Below are positions 5,288 to 7,537 of a stretch of 7,537 bases of DNA, piece after piece. The notes below the pieces were generated by a model. The model did no database searches and was not told the DNA's origin. It saw nothing but the letters and a program-made list of their open reading frames with translations. Position numbers and translations under genes: made by a program. This stretch comes from DASZJY01 sp036260255 (lineage in GTDB: Bacteria > Actinomycetota > Acidimicrobiia > Acidimicrobiales > AC-14). Numbering within the stretch: position 1 is the stretch's first letter; each line of letters opens with the position of its first letter. The DNA lies in NCBI GenBank assembly GCA_036260255.1, contig DATAAF010000121.1, forward strand, positions 1-7,537. Direction: 5' to 3'.

Positions 5288-5808
5288 GCGCCCGGCTGGA
5301 CGGGTACGCCTCCGCCATCTTCGAGGTGGCGAAGGCCGAGGACGCCCTGGAGGAGGTCGAGGACGAGCTCTTCCGCTTTGCCCGGGTGCTGGAGGCGTCC
5401 GACGACCTCCGCTCCACCCTCACCGACGCCAACCTGCCCGCCGAGCGGCGCCAGGCCATCGTCGAGGACCTCCTCGGGGGCAAGGCCCTCCCGCTCACCA
5501 CGAGCTTGGTGTCGTTCGTCGTGGGCGCCGGCCGGGCCAGGGACCTGCCGGCGATCATCGACCGCCTCGTGGAGCGGGCCGCCGCCGAGCGCCGGCACGC
5601 GGTGGCGGAGGTCCGGTCCGCCGTCGAGCTCGACGCGGACCAGCGCAAGCGCCTCGCCGAGGCCCTGTCGTCCAACCTGGGCAAGGACGTCGAGGTCAAG
5701 GTCATCGTCGATCCGTCAGTGATGGGCGGCCTGTCGGCGCGGGTCGACGACACGGTCATCGACGGCACCGTCCGTCACCGCCTCGACCAACTTCGCGAGT
5801 CCCTCTAG
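5284..5808 (+). CDS. atpH: ATP synthase F1 subunit delta
   Basis: A 174-residue delta (OSCP-like) subunit that joins the top of the F1 head to the b stalk. The N-terminal domain opens LDGYASAIFEVAKAEDALEE, the usual 'YA.A+FE.A' start of the family, and continues as a helical bundle. The C-terminal part has the family pattern EVKVIVDPSVMGGLSARVDD then TVIDGTVRHRLDQLR. Length is close to the E. coli protein (177). The start is TTG 5284, overlapping the atpF stop as TTGA; GGGGG at 5272-5276 and GAGG at 5278-5281 are possible ribosome-binding bases. There is no better in-frame start nearby, and the family motif begins right after it. Followed by a 17-base gap to atpA. Confidence 0.94.
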   Translation: MSARLDGYASAIFEVAKAEDALEEVEDELFRFARVLEASDDLRSTLTDANLPAERRQAIVEDLLGGKALPLTTSLVSFVVGAGRARDLPAIIDRLVERAAAERRHAVAEVRSAVELDADQRKRLAEALSSNLGKDVEVKVIVDPSVMGGLSARVDDTVIDGTVRHRLDQLRESL

Positions 5809-5813
5809 CCCCC

Positions 5814-5819
5814 AAGGAG
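5814..5819 (+). promoter_or_regulatory. Shine-Dalgarno site for atpA
   Basis: AAGGAG lies 6 bases before the ATG at 5826 in the short atpH-atpA gap and fixes the atpA start. Confidence 0.75.
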
Positions 5820-5825
5820 CACCTC

Positions 5826-7466
5826 ATGGCCGAGCTCACCATCTCCACCGACGACATCGCCGAGGTGCTCCGCAAGCGCCTCGAGGGCTTCAAGCCCGAC
5901 CTCGAGCGCCAACGGGTGGGGCGCATCGTCGAGGTGGGGGACGGCATCGCCCGCATCTCCGGGCTGCCGAACACCGCCGTCAACGAGCTGCTCGAGTTCG
6001 AAGGTGGCACCCTCGGCCTGGCGCTCAACCTCGACGAGGACTCGATCGGCGCGGTGGTGCTGGGCTCCGTCGACGACATCGAGGAGGGCCAGACGGCGAC
6101 GTCGACGGGCGAGATCCTCTCGGTCCCGGTCGGGGACGCGCTGCTGGGCCGGGTCGTCAACCCTCTGGGCGAGCCGCTCGACGGCGGCGGGACGATCAAC
6201 ACCGAGGACCGCCGCCGCCTGGAGGTGCAGGCGCCGGGCATCGTCGCCCGCCAGCCGGTGAAGGAGCCGCTCCAGACCGGCATCAAGTCGATCGACTCCA
6301 TGACGCCGATCGGGCGTGGCCAGCGGGAGCTGATCATCGGCGACCGCAAGACTGGGAAGACCGCCATCGCCGTCGACACGATCATCAACCAGAAGGGCGA
6401 GGGGGTGAAGTGCATCTACGTCGCCGTGGGCCAGAAGGGCTCGACGGTGGCGGAGGTGGTCGCCGCCCTGGAGGAGAACGGGGCCATGGGCTACACGGTG
6501 GTAGTGACCGCCCCCGCCTCCGACCCGGCCCCGTTCAAGTACCTGGCGCCCTACGCCGGTTGTGCCATCGGCGCCCACTGGATGGACGAGGGCGACGCCG
6601 CGCTGATCATCTACGACGACCTCTCCAAGCAGGCCGAGGCCTACCGCCAGCTGTCGTTGCTCCTGCGCCGTCCCCCGGGCCGGGAGGCCTACCCGGGCGA
6701 CGTCTTCTACCTCCACAGCCGGCTGCTCGAGCGGTCGGCCAAGCTGAGCGACGACAAGGGCGGCGGGTCGCTGACCGCCCTGCCCATCATCGAGACCAAA
6801 GAGGGAGACGTCTCCGCCTACATCCCGACCAACGTCATCTCGATCACCGACGGCCAGATCTACCTCCAGACCGACCTCTTCCGGTCGGGGGTGCGGCCCG
6901 CCGTGGACGTCGGCATCTCCGTCTCCCGGGTGGGCGGATCGGCCCAGATCAAGGCCATGAAGACGGTGGCGGGCACCCTCAAGCTCGACCTCGCCCAGTT
7001 CCGCGAGCTCGAGTCGTTCGCCAGCTTCGGGTCCGAGCTGGACAAGACCTCCCAGGCCCAGCTCGACCGGGGCAACAAGCTCACCGAGCTGTTGAAGCAG
7101 GGGCTGCACTCGCCCATGCCGGTGGAGGAGCAGGTGGTCTCCCTCTTCGCCGGCACCAAGGGCTTCCTCGACGACATTCCCACCGACGACGTCGGCCGCT
7201 TCGAGTCCGAGCTCCTCGAGGAGTTCCGCAGCCGCTACAGCGACCTCCTCAACGAGATCAAGGAGAGCGGCAAGCTCCCCGACGAGCAGAAGCTCAACGA
7301 GGCCATCGAGAACTTCCAGGAGCGCTTCACCCCCAGCGACGAGGCATCCGAAGACGGCAAGGGCGAGGACAAGGAGTCCGAGGGCGGCAAGGGCGCCGAA
7401 GCCAAGTCCAAGGACAAGGAAGAGGGCAAGAGCGAAGAGGACGAGAAGAAGGACGAGGGTGAGTAG
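5826..7466 (+). CDS. atpA: ATP synthase F1 subunit alpha with charged C-terminal extension
   Basis: The 546-residue alpha subunit of the F1 head, holding the non-catalytic nucleotide sites and supplying the arginine finger to beta. The N-terminal beta-barrel region includes GRIVEVGDGIARISGL (about residues 33-48). The Walker A loop is GDRKTGKTA (172-180), Walker B is ALIIYDDLSKQ (259-269), followed by PPGREAYPGDVFYLHSRLLE, and the arginine finger is R368 in SVSRVGG (365-371). The alpha C-terminal helical domain runs to about residue 504 (FQERFTPS). After it, 42 residues (505-546) are low complexity: 19 Asp/Glu, 9 Lys, 7 Gly, 4 Ser, 3 Ala. Bacterial alpha is usually about 500-515 residues; mycobacterial alpha also has an extension, which restrains ATP hydrolysis, but resemblance to that segment is not evident. 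Start set by AAGGAG. Confidence 0.97.
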   Translation: MAELTISTDDIAEVLRKRLEGFKPDLERQRVGRIVEVGDGIARISGLPNTAVNELLEFEGGTLGLALNLDEDSIGAVVLGSVDDIEEGQTATSTGEILSVPVGDALLGRVVNPLGEPLDGGGTINTEDRRRLEVQAPGIVARQPVKEPLQTGIKSIDSMTPIGRGQRELIIGDRKTGKTAIAVDTIINQKGEGVKCIYVAVGQKGSTVAEVVAALEENGAMGYTVVVTAPASDPAPFKYLAPYAGCAIGAHWMDEGDAALIIYDDLSKQAEAYRQLSLLLRRPPGREAYPGDVFYLHSRLLERSAKLSDDKGGGSLTALPIIETKEGDVSAYIPTNVISITDGQIYLQTDLFRSGVRPAVDVGISVSRVGGSAQIKAMKTVAGTLKLDLAQFRELESFASFGSELDKTSQAQLDRGNKLTELLKQGLHSPMPVEEQVVSLFAGTKGFLDDIPTDDVGRFESELLEEFRSRYSDLLNEIKESGKLPDEQKLNEAIENFQERFTPSDEASEDGKGEDKESEGGKGAEAKSKDKEEGKSEEDEKKDEGE

Positions 7467-7470
7467 CCGC

Positions 7471-7489
7471 CGGTCGGCGGAGCCGACCG
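7471..7489 (+). other. Perfect 8-bp hairpin just after atpA
   Basis: cggtcggc (7471-7478) pairs perfectly with gccgaccg (7482-7489) around a 3-base loop, gga. It begins 4 bases after the atpA stop. No T-tract follows, so it is not a classical intrinsic terminator; it could be an mRNA processing or stability element, or a partial transcription brake before atpG. Confidence 0.6.
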
Positions 7490-7520
7490 CCGACGAGCGC
7501 CCGAAGGGCTTGCTCGTCGG
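7490..7520 (+). other. Second long hairpin immediately downstream of the first
   Basis: ccgacgagc (7490-7498) pairs with gctcgtcgg (7512-7520); inside it gccc (7499-7502) pairs with gggc (7506-7509) around loop gaa, leaving two unpaired T bases (7510-7511). That is 13 base pairs in total. It abuts the first hairpin with no gap, and the following aacagggactgagcgcg lacks a T-tract. The last 17 bases of the window hold no recognisable gene. Confidence 0.6.
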
Positions 7521-7537
7521 AACAGGGACTGAGCGCG

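Noticed and set aside
5805..7109. Minus-strand open frame of 434 codons opposite atpA
   Set aside because: Shadow of atpA codon structure in GC-rich DNA; no domain is recognisable.
1..7537. CRISPR array, tRNA, rRNA, riboswitch or phage genes
   Set aside because: No regularly spaced repeats, cloverleaf-like segments or phage-type proteins were seen; nearly every base is accounted for by recognised genes.

Overview
This 7.5 kb GC-rich window looks like a chromosomal segment from an actinobacterium. The wecA-like gene / small AtpI-type gene / atpB order matches that described around Mycobacterium Rv1302-Rv1304, but b and delta are separate genes here, whereas mycobacteria have a b-delta fusion. 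That points to a non-mycobacterial lineage such as Acidimicrobiia; this placement is inference from gene order and protein style. Nearly all of the window is housekeeping.

Layout: (1) 1-360, the 3' end of glyA (serine hydroxymethyltransferase), plus strand. (2) 418-1223, minus strand, a two-gene HEPN/MNT toxin-antitoxin-type pair: the HEPN protein is first and the nucleotidyltransferase second, with a 4-nt ATGA overlap. The pair is bracketed by an imperfect 20-bp inverted repeat (17/20 matching) at 362-381 and 1250-1269. (3) 1224-1379, the divergent intergenic region with a candidate promoter. (4) 1380-2675, a WecA/TagO/MraY-family polyprenyl-phosphate GlcNAc-1-phosphate transferase with a low-complexity Asn-Gly and proline-rich tail. 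(5) 2752-7466, the F1Fo ATP synthase operon: atpZ/atpI-like, a second atpI-like gene, atpB (a), atpE (c), atpF (b), atpH (delta), atpA (alpha). (6) 7467-7537, two strong back-to-back hairpins just after atpA; atpG, expected next, is not recognisable before the window ends.

The ATP synthase genes are tightly packed (ATGA and TTGA overlaps, short gaps with clear Shine-Dalgarno sites), as expected for one translationally coupled transcript. The two small membrane proteins at the front probably assist c-ring/Fo assembly or Mg2+ supply; a, b and c build the membrane motor; delta and alpha are stator and catalytic-head parts. Alpha carries a 42-residue charged C-terminal tail.

The least ordinary part is the HEPN/MNT module. 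It sits as an apparent accessory insertion between two housekeeping loci and has terminal-inverted-repeat-like flanks. The protein families are known, so I do not claim a new system; the flanking repeats and the exact HEPN motif are what deserve checking.
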